A stretch of 64,000 nucleotides of DNA from Nitrospirae bacterium YQR-1 (lineage in GTDB: Bacteria; Nitrospirota; Thermodesulfovibrionia; Thermodesulfovibrionales; Magnetobacteriaceae), in the NCBI GenBank assembly GCA_039908095.1, contig JAMOBJ010000001.1, positions 1-64,000 on the forward strand. Reading direction: 5' to 3'. The notes beneath the pieces are model-generated. The model was not told where the DNA came from. It worked only from the letters and a program-made list of their open reading frames with translations, and did no database searches. Shown here piece by piece: positions 35,165 through 43,613 of this stretch. Made by a program: the position numbers and the translations under genes. Numbering within the stretch: the stretch's first letter is position 1; every line of letters begins with the position of its first letter.

Positions 35165-35973
35165 TTAAACTCGTGTATTGTTTTTAAAAGTATATTTACA
35201 CCGAAAAATGTAAACAGCACAGCGATAAACCCGGCGATTGACAGAATTGCAGAGCGTTTGCCGTGCCAGCCCACGGCAATTCTGGCATGTAAGATTAGTG
35301 CATAAAAAAACCATGTAATCAGTGACCAGACCTCTTTTGGATCCCATCTCCAGAAAGTGCCCCACACACTCTGTGCCCACACGGCTCCGGTTAAGATGGC
35401 AAGCGTAAGCAGTGGAAACCCGATAGTTATAAGCCTGTAGTTGACCTCATCAAGAACCCGCAGGCTTGGAAGACGATGAAACAAGCCGCCCAATTTTTTA
35501 GCTTTCACAAAATGCTCCTGAATCAGATACATAACCCCAACGCAGCAGGCTACCGCAAAAGCGGCATCACCGGTAAAGGCTAAAAGCGTGTGTATCCATA
35601 GCCAGTAGTTTTGGAGCACCGGGCTTAACGGGTTTATCTCCCTGGGCAGTATGGAGGATGAGAGCATCAAAATAAACGCCACGGGAAGGATAAATGCACC
35701 AAGCAAACCAACCCTGTATTTAATCTCGATAATAAAGAACACAAGTACCACACTCCACGCAAAAAAAGAGGCCGCCTCGTGAAGGTTAGTCACAGGCATA
35801 TGGCCGCCCTCAATAAATCTCATAAACACAGCCACCGTGTGCAGGGTAAAGCCGGAAACTGCAAAAATCATCATACCTCTTGACGTTGCCTTAGTTCCCC
35901 TCACTAACTCCAGCACGCCAAGGATTGTTGATATGAAATAACATGTCAGGGCTAATTCAAATACTATAATCAA
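35161..35973 (-). CDS. ccsB: Cytochrome c assembly protein CcsB/HemX-like
   Basis: 270 residues with about eight membrane helices and the tryptophan-rich haem-handling motif WGTFWRWDPKEVWSLITWFF near residue 210, plus conserved histidines (FTLHTVAVFMRF; WIHTLLAF; LILHARIAVGW). This marks system II cytochrome c maturation, where CcsA/ResC-type proteins present haem to apocytochromes outside the membrane. Start ATG at 35973, directly after the stop of the upstream MobB-like gene; its stop overlaps hemA. The partner ResB/Ccs1 is not in the window, so a HemX-like role in stabilising HemA is also possible. Confidence 0.9.
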   Translation of the reverse strand: MIIVFELALTCYFISTILGVLELVRGTKATSRGMMIFAVSGFTLHTVAVFMRFIEGGHMPVTNLHEAASFFAWSVVLVFFIIEIKYRVGLLGAFILPVAFILMLSSSILPREINPLSPVLQNYWLWIHTLLAFTGDAAFAVACCVGVMYLIQEHFVKAKKLGGLFHRLPSLRVLDEVNYRLITIGFPLLTLAILTGAVWAQSVWGTFWRWDPKEVWSLITWFFYALILHARIAVGWHGKRSAILSIAGFIAVLFTFFGVNILLKTIHEFK

Positions 35974-36699
35974 TTAAAAACAACCCAGCTCACAGTTCTT
36001 TATTTTAATATTAAGTCTATCCGCCATCTCCCCTAATTCCTTATAAGGTATCTCCAGCTCCTGCGCCAGAGCTCTTGCCTGGGCACAGGGGATTTTACCA
36101 TTTGCTGAATTCTCAAGCAGTTTTTTTTCCATCTCTTTAGTTTTCAGTGTTTCCATAATCATTACGGTACATGTTTCAAAGTCCAGCTCACCGGTATTAT
36201 ATACTTTAGCGGTACAAGTTTTCATCCCCTGCGGCCAAATTTTTATTTTGTGATACTCCACCGGTAAATGGAAAACAACAGCGATATCAGAGTGTTCAAA
36301 AAACACCACTGCCGTGTCCTTAAAGCGACCTGTGTCAACACCGGAAACAAAAATGGTGAGATCGGCTTTTACAAAATCACGGGGGCTATTGCCCTCTATA
36401 ATAATACCTCCAACCGGGGGCAGGTCAAACATAGCAAACCTTATGGCCTCATCGAGGGCACTATATGGGCACTGTAGCCATTTCACTGCTACAGCTCCTG
36501 CGTCTAAGAGCACTGTGGAGTCCTTGCTTTCCTGATGTCTCAGGTCCTTGGCGTCAACAATGGATGTGTAAAATGAGGTCTTCGTGTATTTTATCGCAGC
36601 CCACCGGCCTTTTAAACTTCTTAAGAGCGCCACGGCAAGGGAGGTCTTCCCTGCACCACTGTACGCCCCCCCTATACATACTATCAGCGGATTAGTCAT
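35974..36699 (-). CDS. MobB-like P-loop NTPase
   Basis: 241 residues. N-terminal P-loop in CIGGAYSGAGKTSLAVALL (about 8-26), then HQESKDSTVLLDAGA and GGIIIEGNSPRDF, as in molybdopterin-guanine dinucleotide protein B and relatives. The C-terminal ~45 residues (CAQARALAQELEIPYKELGE then ADRLNIKIKNCELGCF) form a small helical domain with a terminal Cys pair that is found in some MobB-related proteins. Likely involved in molybdenum cofactor handling. First gene of a tight run with ccsB and hemA. Confidence 0.72.
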   Translation of the reverse strand: MTNPLIVCIGGAYSGAGKTSLAVALLRSLKGRWAAIKYTKTSFYTSIVDAKDLRHQESKDSTVLLDAGAVAVKWLQCPYSALDEAIRFAMFDLPPVGGIIIEGNSPRDFVKADLTIFVSGVDTGRFKDTAVVFFEHSDIAVVFHLPVEYHKIKIWPQGMKTCTAKVYNTGELDFETCTVMIMETLKTKEMEKKLLENSANGKIPCAQARALAQELEIPYKELGEMADRLNIKIKNCELGCF

Positions 36700-36740
36700 A
36701 TTGTTTTAATCTATACTTAGATGATAGCAAGTCTGAGAAA

Positions 36741-37070
36741 TTAAGTAAAGCCCCTTTGGAGCGGCTCAACATGCGTTAAGCGGGAACTGAAGGTAACGTT
36801 CACCTCAATTTCCTCGTCGAGCTTGCCGAGAATTGAAATCATCCGGTCAAGCGTAAAGCGCTGAAGCTGTGCATTTCGGATGCGTGAGAACTCCGAATGT
36901 GATACGCCTGTTAGCCTTTCAGCCTCGCGTGTAGACAGTCCACGTTCATCAAGTGTGCGTATAATTTTTGCGGCAAGAATCGCTCGAGCCTGTTCAACGT
37001 TGGCATTGGAACGTTTAAAGTCTCGGAACACGTTTCCGCTGCCACGTATCAATTCAAAATCGTCTTTCAT
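36741..37070 (-). CDS. HigA-type XRE antitoxin
   Basis: 109 residues with a helix-turn-helix of the XRE/HTH_37 type: AAKIIRTLDERGLSTREAER followed by LTGVSHSEFSRIRNAQLQRF. This class is the antitoxin and autorepressor of HigBA (Gp49-like toxin) systems, with the toxin gene first. Here the start codon overlaps the toxin stop by four bases (ATGA). The antitoxin looks intact (C-terminal dimerisation strand IEVNVTFSS) although the toxin frame is interrupted. Confidence 0.85.
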   Translation of the reverse strand: MKDDFELIRGSGNVFRDFKRSNANVEQARAILAAKIIRTLDERGLSTREAERLTGVSHSEFSRIRNAQLQRFTLDRMISILGKLDEEIEVNVTFSSRLTHVEPLQRGFT

Positions 37071-37411
37071 TGAAGAGCCTCCTTCAAACGTTTTATGCGT
37101 TCACGGATAAGGTCAACCTCCATTTGAGGTGTTTTAATTCCTGTCTTTGATTTTTTCTGAAAGACGTGAATAACCCAAATGTCCTCAGCGATTTTCACGG
37201 CGTAGAGGACTCGGAAAGCGTCCCCCCGATGTTTAAGCGTTATTTCAAAGACTCCACCTTCAACACCTTTGAAAGGCTTAACGTTGTCCGACTGGCTGCC
37301 CTCGGCTGCAATCGTAAGCGCACTCATCATGCCAGCCTGCACGTCTTCAGGAAATTTCTAAAAATCCCTTCGTGCAGATTTTATCCATGAAATAAGCCGT
37401 GTATCCCTCAT
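37067..37411 (-). pseudogene. HigB/Gp49-like toxin gene with an internal amber codon
   Basis: From an ATG at 37411 the frame reads MRDTRLISWIKSARRDF, then TAG at 37360-37358, then KFPEDVQAGMMSALTIAAEG and on to the end at 37067. The joined protein (114 codons plus stop, counting the amber) has the family length and order: the N-terminal W-I-x-S-A-R-x-D-(L/F), the F-P-E-D-V-Q helix, VKPFKGVEGGVFEITLKHRG, FRVLYAVK and VFQKKSKTGIKTP with its basic RNase-like residues. The amber falls at codon 18 between conserved segments, so a single base change is the likely lesion. Internal GTG (37342) or ATG starts would give an N-truncated protein lacking the first helix. Reported as a nonsense-inactivated toxin beside an intact antitoxin. 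Confidence 0.8.
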
Positions 37412-37507
37412 TGGTGTATGTTGACATATTTGCCACCAATTTGCAAGCTCTTTTTTTGTAACTTGCAACAGCAATGGAACCGAGAAAGTGATTTCACAAT
37501 CTTATCA

Positions 37508-39598
37508 TCATGAACTGTATTGGTTATAAACGTTAAGCTCGATAGTAAATTTAGCGCCGTCACCCTCGTTTTGTGCATAGAGTGCTCCGTTCATGTTGTT
37601 TTCTATTATGACCTTTGACATGTAAAGCCCTATGCCTGTTCCCTGTTCGGCCTCTTTAGTGGTAAAGTACGGCTCAAACAGCTTACCCAGTGCCTCTTTA
37701 GGGATTCCACCGCCATTGTCTTTTATTTCTATTAATACCCTGCCCTTTACCTTTGAAACCAGAATTCTGATGTCTCCCTTTAGTCCAGGACTTATCACAG
37801 CCCTGCTTACTATAGCATCTCTGGAGTTGTTTACTATATTCATCACCACATGTTTAAACTCATTAGGGTAACCCAGCGCTATTATCTCCTCTGAACCAGC
37901 CACACTTATATCTGTCTTTTTAATTTCCCTTTCAGTATCTCCATGTTTGTAAAAAAACCTTATTTCTATCACAAGCTTTACAAACTGCACTGTTAAAATA
38001 GAAAGAAGCTCCTTTATTGCCGCTACTACACCAAATGGAATTCTGTCTTTGCTTGGTTTAAAGAAGTTTCTGAAATCATCTATCGTACGCGACATATAAG
38101 AAATCTGTTCCATGCTTTTCCTAACTGAGTCTGACATAGAGGGGCTGTCAAGCTCCCCATGCTCATACGCATCCTCCATATCCTGAATCAAGAGCCCCAG
38201 AGAATTAAGCGGTTGTCTCCACTGATGGGCTATGGCTGCAAGCATCTCCCCCATTGCAGCCATTTTCGACTGTTGTATCAGCAATTGCTCCTTTTTCCTG
38301 CCCCTGTCTATTTCCTCGGCAACGAGAGTTTTTAAATTTTTATTTAAATCCTCAAGCTCTTCTGTTTTTCCCTTTAGTGCATTTTCTGCTTCTTTCCTGC
38401 TGCTTATGTCTGTACAGAGCCCGATATATCCGGAGAAGTTCCCCTCCGGCAAATTAAAGGGCACCGCTCTGTTTAAAAACCAAATATATACGCCGTCATA
38501 TCTTTTTAAGCGGAATTCCAACTCAAAAGATTTAAGCTCGATAAATGAATCAGCATAAATGTTTCTTGTCTTTATCATATCATCAGGATGTACAATATCA
38601 TTCAAACAGTCGCCGGCATTGTCACTCAACAATTTACCTGTAAATTCCTGCCACTGCTTGTTTACATAACTGCATCCGCCCTCCAGACTTGACATCCAGA
38701 TAAGTGAAGGGATGCTGTCTGAAATCATTTTAAAATGCTTAACCGCCTCAAGCAATTCCTCTTCCGCTTTTTTCCTCTCCGTTATATCTCTTATTATCCC
38801 AACTGTCCCTGAGGCCTCAACAGGAAAGGGTTTAATCACTCCTATCGTACCTGAGAGCTCTCTTTTCATTGTAGAACAGTCTATATCATAGACACCGGAG
38901 CTGTTTACCTCCGCTATCATACACTTGCCTCTTTCGCTCTCTGCATCATCAGTTTTTTTCAGAATATAGACCTCAAGCCCCGTAGTGCCCCTTGAGCCGG
39001 TTCTTCTTTCGTCAAAAAGTTTGGGGGCGGTGCTGTCTCCGGTTTTAACACCGGCCAATTTCGGCAGCACACATGCTCTGCTAACCTCCTCAACATAATC
39101 AGTTGATATTATTTTACTGAAATGCTGCCCGATTAGTTCCTCAGGAGAAAACCCTAATTTTCCTATTGTGCTGTTTAAATACGTAAATCTGCCCTCGGAA
39201 TCCAGTCTGTAAACAATATCAGGAATAGTCTCTACAAGGGTTTTAAACCGCTCCTCAGATGCCGCCAGTTCGCAGACCTTTAAGTTTAGCTCTGCATTAA
39301 GGTCTCTAAGACGTTGTTTTGCCTTACAGCACTCCATGATTTGAATCTTAAGCGGACGAAACAGAAAAAAATACAAGCCGGGCAAAACAAATATCACAAG
39401 AGAGGTAGCATCTATCGTGCTCCTTGTAAAATTAGATAAATCACTTAACTGAGGAATCAAAGTCATTATAAACCACTCGGAGACAAAAATTGTTAAGACT
39501 ATAAATGCTGAAAAGACTGCCGGTGAATCAAGGTTTAGATGCCTTAAGGCCCTCTCACTAAACACTTTCATCAGTATGGAGTCCTTAGAGATTTTCAA
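37508..39598 (-). CDS. PAS-domain sensor histidine kinase
   Basis: 696 residues. Two membrane helices (VFSAFIVLTIFVSEWFIMTL, about 28-47, and TSLVIFVLPGLYFFLFRP, about 66-83), a short coiled coil, PAS1 (from ERFKTLVETIPDIVYRLDSE), an insert, PAS2 with PAC (HFKMISDSIPSLIWMSSLEG), a coiled coil, then HisKA with phospho-acceptor His in AAIAHQWRQPLNSLG and HATPase_c (MNIVNNSRDAI, IKDNGGGIPK, GTGIGLYMSK). No response regulator adjoins; the single-domain receiver at 43127 is the only one in the window. Confidence 0.94.
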   Translation of the reverse strand: MKISKDSILMKVFSERALRHLNLDSPAVFSAFIVLTIFVSEWFIMTLIPQLSDLSNFTRSTIDATSLVIFVLPGLYFFLFRPLKIQIMECCKAKQRLRDLNAELNLKVCELAASEERFKTLVETIPDIVYRLDSEGRFTYLNSTIGKLGFSPEELIGQHFSKIISTDYVEEVSRACVLPKLAGVKTGDSTAPKLFDERRTGSRGTTGLEVYILKKTDDAESERGKCMIAEVNSSGVYDIDCSTMKRELSGTIGVIKPFPVEASGTVGIIRDITERKKAEEELLEAVKHFKMISDSIPSLIWMSSLEGGCSYVNKQWQEFTGKLLSDNAGDCLNDIVHPDDMIKTRNIYADSFIELKSFELEFRLKRYDGVYIWFLNRAVPFNLPEGNFSGYIGLCTDISSRKEAENALKGKTEELEDLNKNLKTLVAEEIDRGRKKEQLLIQQSKMAAMGEMLAAIAHQWRQPLNSLGLLIQDMEDAYEHGELDSPSMSDSVRKSMEQISYMSRTIDDFRNFFKPSKDRIPFGVVAAIKELLSILTVQFVKLVIEIRFFYKHGDTEREIKKTDISVAGSEEIIALGYPNEFKHVVMNIVNNSRDAIVSRAVISPGLKGDIRILVSKVKGRVLIEIKDNGGGIPKEALGKLFEPYFTTKEAEQGTGIGLYMSKVIIENNMNGALYAQNEGDGAKFTIELNVYNQYSS

Positions 39599-39773
39599 CT
39601 AAAAGCCCTCCTTATATCCTGCGCTGCCTGCCACCTTAATAAAATATTACCACTGCCTGAATTATTATGTCCATATTCAAAGTCACCTATTTTATAATAT
39701 AAACATTTGTAAGTTGTTTTAGCAATTATTTCATTTGATTTTTTGTTTTTTTTTCTGTATAATTAATGCAATT

Positions 39774-40406
39774 ATGGCAATTTCGGTGATAGATGAAAAA
39801 GTAAGAACAAGGATTGTGAGAATTCTGCAGCAAAGAGGAATTAAACAAAAGGAATTATCTGAGATGATAGGTGTGATGCCTCAGAATTTAAATGCCTACA
39901 TGACGGGCAAGAGGGGCTTTGGCAAGAGAAACATAACCAGAATAGCATCAGCCCTGGGCATTTCAGAAGAGGCGATATACTCCGATTCATCCGCTATCAA
40001 ATCCAGAATAAAGAAGACAAAAAAGATACCGCTGATATCATGGGAAAAGGCCGGCCAATGGCACGAGGCTCTGGACATATTTGAGACCGGCTATGCCGAT
40101 GACTGGGTTTCCTTTGACACTGAGGATGAAAATGCCTTTGCTCTGACTGTTTCAGACAACAGCATGGCTCCGGAGTTTATACAAAATGATAAGGTCATGG
40201 TCTCACCCTCTGTTGATACGAAAACAGGTGATTACGTAATCGCCATGCTCAGTGACAGCATAACGCTAAGGAGGGTAAAGTACCTCGATGAGGCGGTTTT
40301 GCTTAAAACCATTAATCCTGATTACGATGACAGTATTATAACCGGAAGAGACAGGAAGAATTTAAGAATCATCGGAAAAATTATTGCAAGGTTGGTAAAA
40401 TACTGA
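39774..40406 (+). CDS. S24/LexA-like phage-type repressor
   Basis: 210 residues from the ATG at 39774. N-terminal XRE helix-turn-helix (QQRGIKQKELSEMIGVMPQN, NAYMTGKRGFG) and a C-terminal S24 fold. An Ala-Gly site in ISWEKAGQWHEA matches the cleavage position of P22 C2-type repressors, and the catalytic Ser is in VSDNSMAPEFIQNDKVMV. The position of the general-base Lys (TFKKL in C2) is TLRRV here, so it may be unable to cut itself. A TATAAT lies 12 bases before the start. No prophage genes are around, so it may be a domesticated regulator; target unknown. Confidence 0.87.
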   Translation: MAISVIDEKVRTRIVRILQQRGIKQKELSEMIGVMPQNLNAYMTGKRGFGKRNITRIASALGISEEAIYSDSSAIKSRIKKTKKIPLISWEKAGQWHEALDIFETGYADDWVSFDTEDENAFALTVSDNSMAPEFIQNDKVMVSPSVDTKTGDYVIAMLSDSITLRRVKYLDEAVLLKTINPDYDDSIITGRDRKNLRIIGKIIARLVKY

Positions 40407-40527
40407 TAATTTTCCCGATACTTTGCCGGCTGTGAATCTCCTCTTTGGCAGAGGAAGGTTCTCTCTAAAGTGCCGGTAATTTTAATAAGCCCTTTTTGGC
40501 TGTGTATAGTTTACTGGAGGTTTTAGT

Positions 40528-41613
40528 ATGCTTTTAGAAAAATACAACCTAGGGACAATGGAATTAAGAAACCGGATGGTACGGTCGGCCTGTTATGAAA
40601 AGATGGCTGACGATGACGGCTTTGTTACAGATATGATACTAAATCTGTATAGGGATTTAGCCGCAGGCGGGGTGGGATTAATCATAAGCGGCAATACGCT
40701 GGTGCACCGCAGTGGATTTACGGTAAACAAGATTCTCTGTATATATGACGATAAATATGTTGATGGGCTTAGAAAAATGGCCGATATTGTACATAAAGAG
40801 GGTGGCAGGATTGCTCTTCAGCTAACTCATGGGGGCAGACAGAGTGTGCCGGCATTGTTAGATGACAATCAACCGATTGCACCCTCAGCAGTGTATGAGC
40901 CTTTCATGAAGGCACTACCCAGGGAGATGACGGAAGATGAGATATGGGAAATTATAAATGCCTTCGCATCGGCTGCAAAGAGAGCGCAACAGGCGGGCTT
41001 TGATGCGGTTCAGATTCACGGCGCCCATGGTTATCTGGTTAGCCAGTTTCTCTCGGGATACACAAATCGCCGCACGGATGCCTGGGGCGGCGATGAGGAG
41101 CGCAGGTTTCGGTTTGTTGGAGAGATGGTTAAGGCTATACGTAAAGAGGTCGGTAACACTTACCCTGTATATATAAAAATGAACTATGACGACTATCTGC
41201 CGGGGGGGCTAACCCTGCCTGAGGCTCTAAGGATTGCAAAACGTCTTCAGAGTGCCGCCATAGATTCCATAGAGGTCAGCACCAGCATGTATGAATCAAA
41301 AGTTAAAACGGCACGGCCGAAAATTCTGACGCCTCCGGATGAGGCATACAACCGTATGGCGGCTATGGAGTTTAAAAAAACGGTTTCAGTGCCTGTGATG
41401 CTGGTTGGCGGGGTTCGTTCAAAGGCTGTGGCCGAGGATATCTTAAAACAAGGGCATGCGGACCTTCTGTCATTTGGCAGACCTCTTATAAGACAACCAG
41501 ACCTCCCAAATCTGTTTAAACAGGGGAAAGAAACCGCCGATTGCATCTCCTGTAACGGTTGTATGAATTATATGAAACTCGATTACGTCAAATGCGTGCA
41601 AATAAATAAGTAG
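40528..41613 (+). CDS. Old yellow enzyme-family FMN oxidoreductase
   Basis: 361 residues: an OYE-type TIM barrel binding FMN. Seen: GTMELRNRMVRSACYEKMAD, LQLTHGGRQS, QAGFDAVQIHGAHGYLVSQF, GYTNRRTDAWGG, and VMLVGGVRSKAVAEDIL with FGRPLIRQPDLPN. It ends just after CISCNGCMNYMKLDYVKC, the Cys pattern that begins the 4Fe-4S-binding, FAD/NAD-containing part of larger relatives (2,4-dienoyl-CoA reductase type). So it is the barrel alone with the cluster loop; substrate unknown. SD GGAGG before ATG 40528. Confidence 0.9.
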   Translation: MLLEKYNLGTMELRNRMVRSACYEKMADDDGFVTDMILNLYRDLAAGGVGLIISGNTLVHRSGFTVNKILCIYDDKYVDGLRKMADIVHKEGGRIALQLTHGGRQSVPALLDDNQPIAPSAVYEPFMKALPREMTEDEIWEIINAFASAAKRAQQAGFDAVQIHGAHGYLVSQFLSGYTNRRTDAWGGDEERRFRFVGEMVKAIRKEVGNTYPVYIKMNYDDYLPGGLTLPEALRIAKRLQSAAIDSIEVSTSMYESKVKTARPKILTPPDEAYNRMAAMEFKKTVSVPVMLVGGVRSKAVAEDILKQGHADLLSFGRPLIRQPDLPNLFKQGKETADCISCNGCMNYMKLDYVKCVQINK

Positions 41614-41685
41614 TACCTGAATCAACTCTTATCAACCGGTAAGCGGACTTCTAAATAAGCAGAGCGGGCTGCTCTGATGTTGTAA

Positions 41686-43020
41686 GTGAAAAAGGAACAT
41701 AATACTGTGGTTAAAACGGAAATTTCGGTAGAGTTATACGATCAAACCTTGCTTGCAGACGTTAAGGGACGTCTTGACACCATAGGCGCACAAGAACTTG
41801 AAAAAGACATTAATTCAAGCCTTAGTGAACAGATCCTTTGTGTGGTAATTAATATGAGTCTCACCGATTACATAAGCAGTGCCGGGTTGAGAGTGATTCT
41901 CAGCATAAATAAGAAACTAATGAAATCAGGCGGCTCAGTGGCTCTGTCAAATCTCAACAGATACTGTGCAAGTGTCCTTGACATGGCAGGTTTTAAGAAT
42001 ATACTGCCAATCTTTGATTCATCTGCTTTGGCGTTAAACTATTGTGAGCAGATATCCTCGGAAAGGGCAATCATTGCCAACTGGCATAATTTACCGTCAG
42101 AAGAGGTTGGTATTGGCTCTATGGTGTTTATTGCCGGCGCAGAGGATGCAGGCGCTATAGAGATTTTAGGTAACGTTGACGACGTGCTCTATAGTAAAAT
42201 CACTTTAAACCACTTAGCCTCGAAGAGATTTTCAAAAACCGAGTATTCAATCGGATTGGGGGGGCTGGGGGATAAGGTGGAGGACTACTTTCCGATAATG
42301 GGAGAGATGATGACAATAGGGGGCACGATGGTTTGGCTTCCAACAGACGGCAACGATGTGCCTGATTTTTTTATTCCACAGTATGATACCGGAGGCGTAA
42401 CTGTCAGAACCACCTTTAATGCTTCAATTACAGGGAAATTCAATGAATATATATATTTTGAAAGCGCCAGTGAGGGCGGCTGCACGCTGACGGAATTGTA
42501 TCGGGTGCTTTTTAACTCTGCAAAACAACGGCGCTCTGACTTTAAGGGTGTAATAGGAGTGGCTATGATGGCTGATATGGCTGCCGTGTATGCCTCAGGA
42601 GTGAAAAAATCTCCCATATTGGACAATGTCCCGTCAAACGGGCAGATGATAGTGCATTCCTCCAATATAGCCGTATGGTTTGATATAGACACAACGCCCC
42701 GCCACAGAGACGCCACAGTGTTGATTTGCGGCATTGGGGCAGACCTCACCATGGATTTATCGGCTTATGACGATAAGGAGCTGAAATCAGTGTTTTACCT
42801 CCATCCTGCAAACATCGGAGGAAAGACCGAAATGCTTCATAATCACGGCGTAATATTCTCTCCAATTCCGATGACTGAAAAACCGGTAAATTTTGAAGCC
42901 GAAATTAAAAATGTCATCAACAAGGGCGATTTTATTGATATGAGACACTTGCTTGACATCTCCACCATAAAAAAAGCTTTTATCGGTCTAAGCTACACCC
43001 AAAAATTTGTAAGAGAGTGA
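41686..43020 (+). CDS. STAS-domain protein with unrecognised C-terminal domain
   Basis: 444 residues. Residues 5-110 form a STAS (anti-sigma-factor antagonist) domain: VELYDQTLLADVKGRLDTIG, VVINMSLTDYISSAGLRVIL with the phosphorylatable Ser of the DxxSSAG loop, and SVLDMAGFKNILPIFDS. Residues about 130-444 are an unfamiliar domain rich in short motifs: GSMVFIAGAEDAGAIEILGN, YSIGLGGLGDKVEDYFPIMG, MMADMAAVYASGVK, IGADLTMDLS. I do not recognise it; conserved-looking Asp/Gly clusters suggest a folded regulatory or enzyme domain. The start is GTG at 41686. A receiver-domain gene follows 106 bp downstream, so both may belong to one partner-switching pathway. Confidence 0.75.
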   Translation: MKKEHNTVVKTEISVELYDQTLLADVKGRLDTIGAQELEKDINSSLSEQILCVVINMSLTDYISSAGLRVILSINKKLMKSGGSVALSNLNRYCASVLDMAGFKNILPIFDSSALALNYCEQISSERAIIANWHNLPSEEVGIGSMVFIAGAEDAGAIEILGNVDDVLYSKITLNHLASKRFSKTEYSIGLGGLGDKVEDYFPIMGEMMTIGGTMVWLPTDGNDVPDFFIPQYDTGGVTVRTTFNASITGKFNEYIYFESASEGGCTLTELYRVLFNSAKQRRSDFKGVIGVAMMADMAAVYASGVKKSPILDNVPSNGQMIVHSSNIAVWFDIDTTPRHRDATVLICGIGADLTMDLSAYDDKELKSVFYLHPANIGGKTEMLHNHGVIFSPIPMTEKPVNFEAEIKNVINKGDFIDMRHLLDISTIKKAFIGLSYTQKFVRE

Positions 43021-43126
43021 TAAATATCGACAACGGATGCGTAATTGCGGAGGAAATAATAGAGAAAAAGATGAGGGGTGGTATAGCATAAGAAATTAAT
43101 GAATGTTGTCAACTGAGGATAGAAAT

Positions 43127-43516
43127 ATGAAAGATGAGCCTGTGTTAAAATCGCTGACTGTGCTTTATGCAGAGGACGAGGGATATATAAGGGAATTGGT
43201 TACCCGTTTTCTAAAAAGAAGGGTTGCCGCTGTTCATGAGGCCGGCAACGGCAGGGAAGGTTTGGATATTTTCAGATTAAATAAAGCCGTTATTGATGTG
43301 GTGATAACCGATATTCAGATGCCGGTTATGGATGGGATGACAATGATAGAAGAAATACTGAAAATAGAAGAAACTCAGCCGATTATAATAACCACCGCTT
43401 TTAATGACGAATACCACACAAGCGACAAGGTGTGTAAAAATGTGATAAAACCGATAAATCTTGACCGGTTACTTGAAAGCATAATGTTTTGCATAGGGAT
43501 TGGGGTTCAAAATTAG
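43127..43516 (+). CDS. Single-domain response regulator
   Basis: 129 residues from the ATG at 43127, which follows GAGGA; an upstream in-frame ATG at 43103 has no such site. A complete receiver domain: acidic pair in LYAEDEGYIRE, phospho-acceptor Asp in VVITDIQMPVMDGM (about 57), Thr in PIIITTAFND and Lys in NVIKPINLDRLLE. No output domain. It follows the STAS protein, and the pair may relay a kinase signal; the PAS kinase at 37508 is a possible but unproven partner. Confidence 0.9.
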   Translation: MKDEPVLKSLTVLYAEDEGYIRELVTRFLKRRVAAVHEAGNGREGLDIFRLNKAVIDVVITDIQMPVMDGMTMIEEILKIEETQPIIITTAFNDEYHTSDKVCKNVIKPINLDRLLESIMFCIGIGVQN

Positions 43517-43549
43517 GGTATTTTGGAGGGGCCCGGCTCCCTTAGTATA

Positions 43550-43583
43550 AAACCCCCTTATCCTTAGCAGGATAAGGGGGTTT
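43550..43583. terminator. Bidirectional terminator between the response regulator and hppA
   Basis: AAACCCCCTTATCC, loop TTAGCA, GGATAAGGGGGTTT: a perfect 14-bp stem with A-run on one side and T-run on the other, between two convergent genes. Confidence 0.9.
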
Positions 43584-43613
43584 CCTTGCCTTTATATATT
43601 CCTTTTCCAGGGC

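Noticed and set aside
40420..40527. Possible riboswitch ahead of the old yellow enzyme gene (paired CCGGC and GCCGG segments)
   Set aside because: I could not fit it to the c-di-GMP, cobalamin or other known aptamer consensus; the pairing is short.
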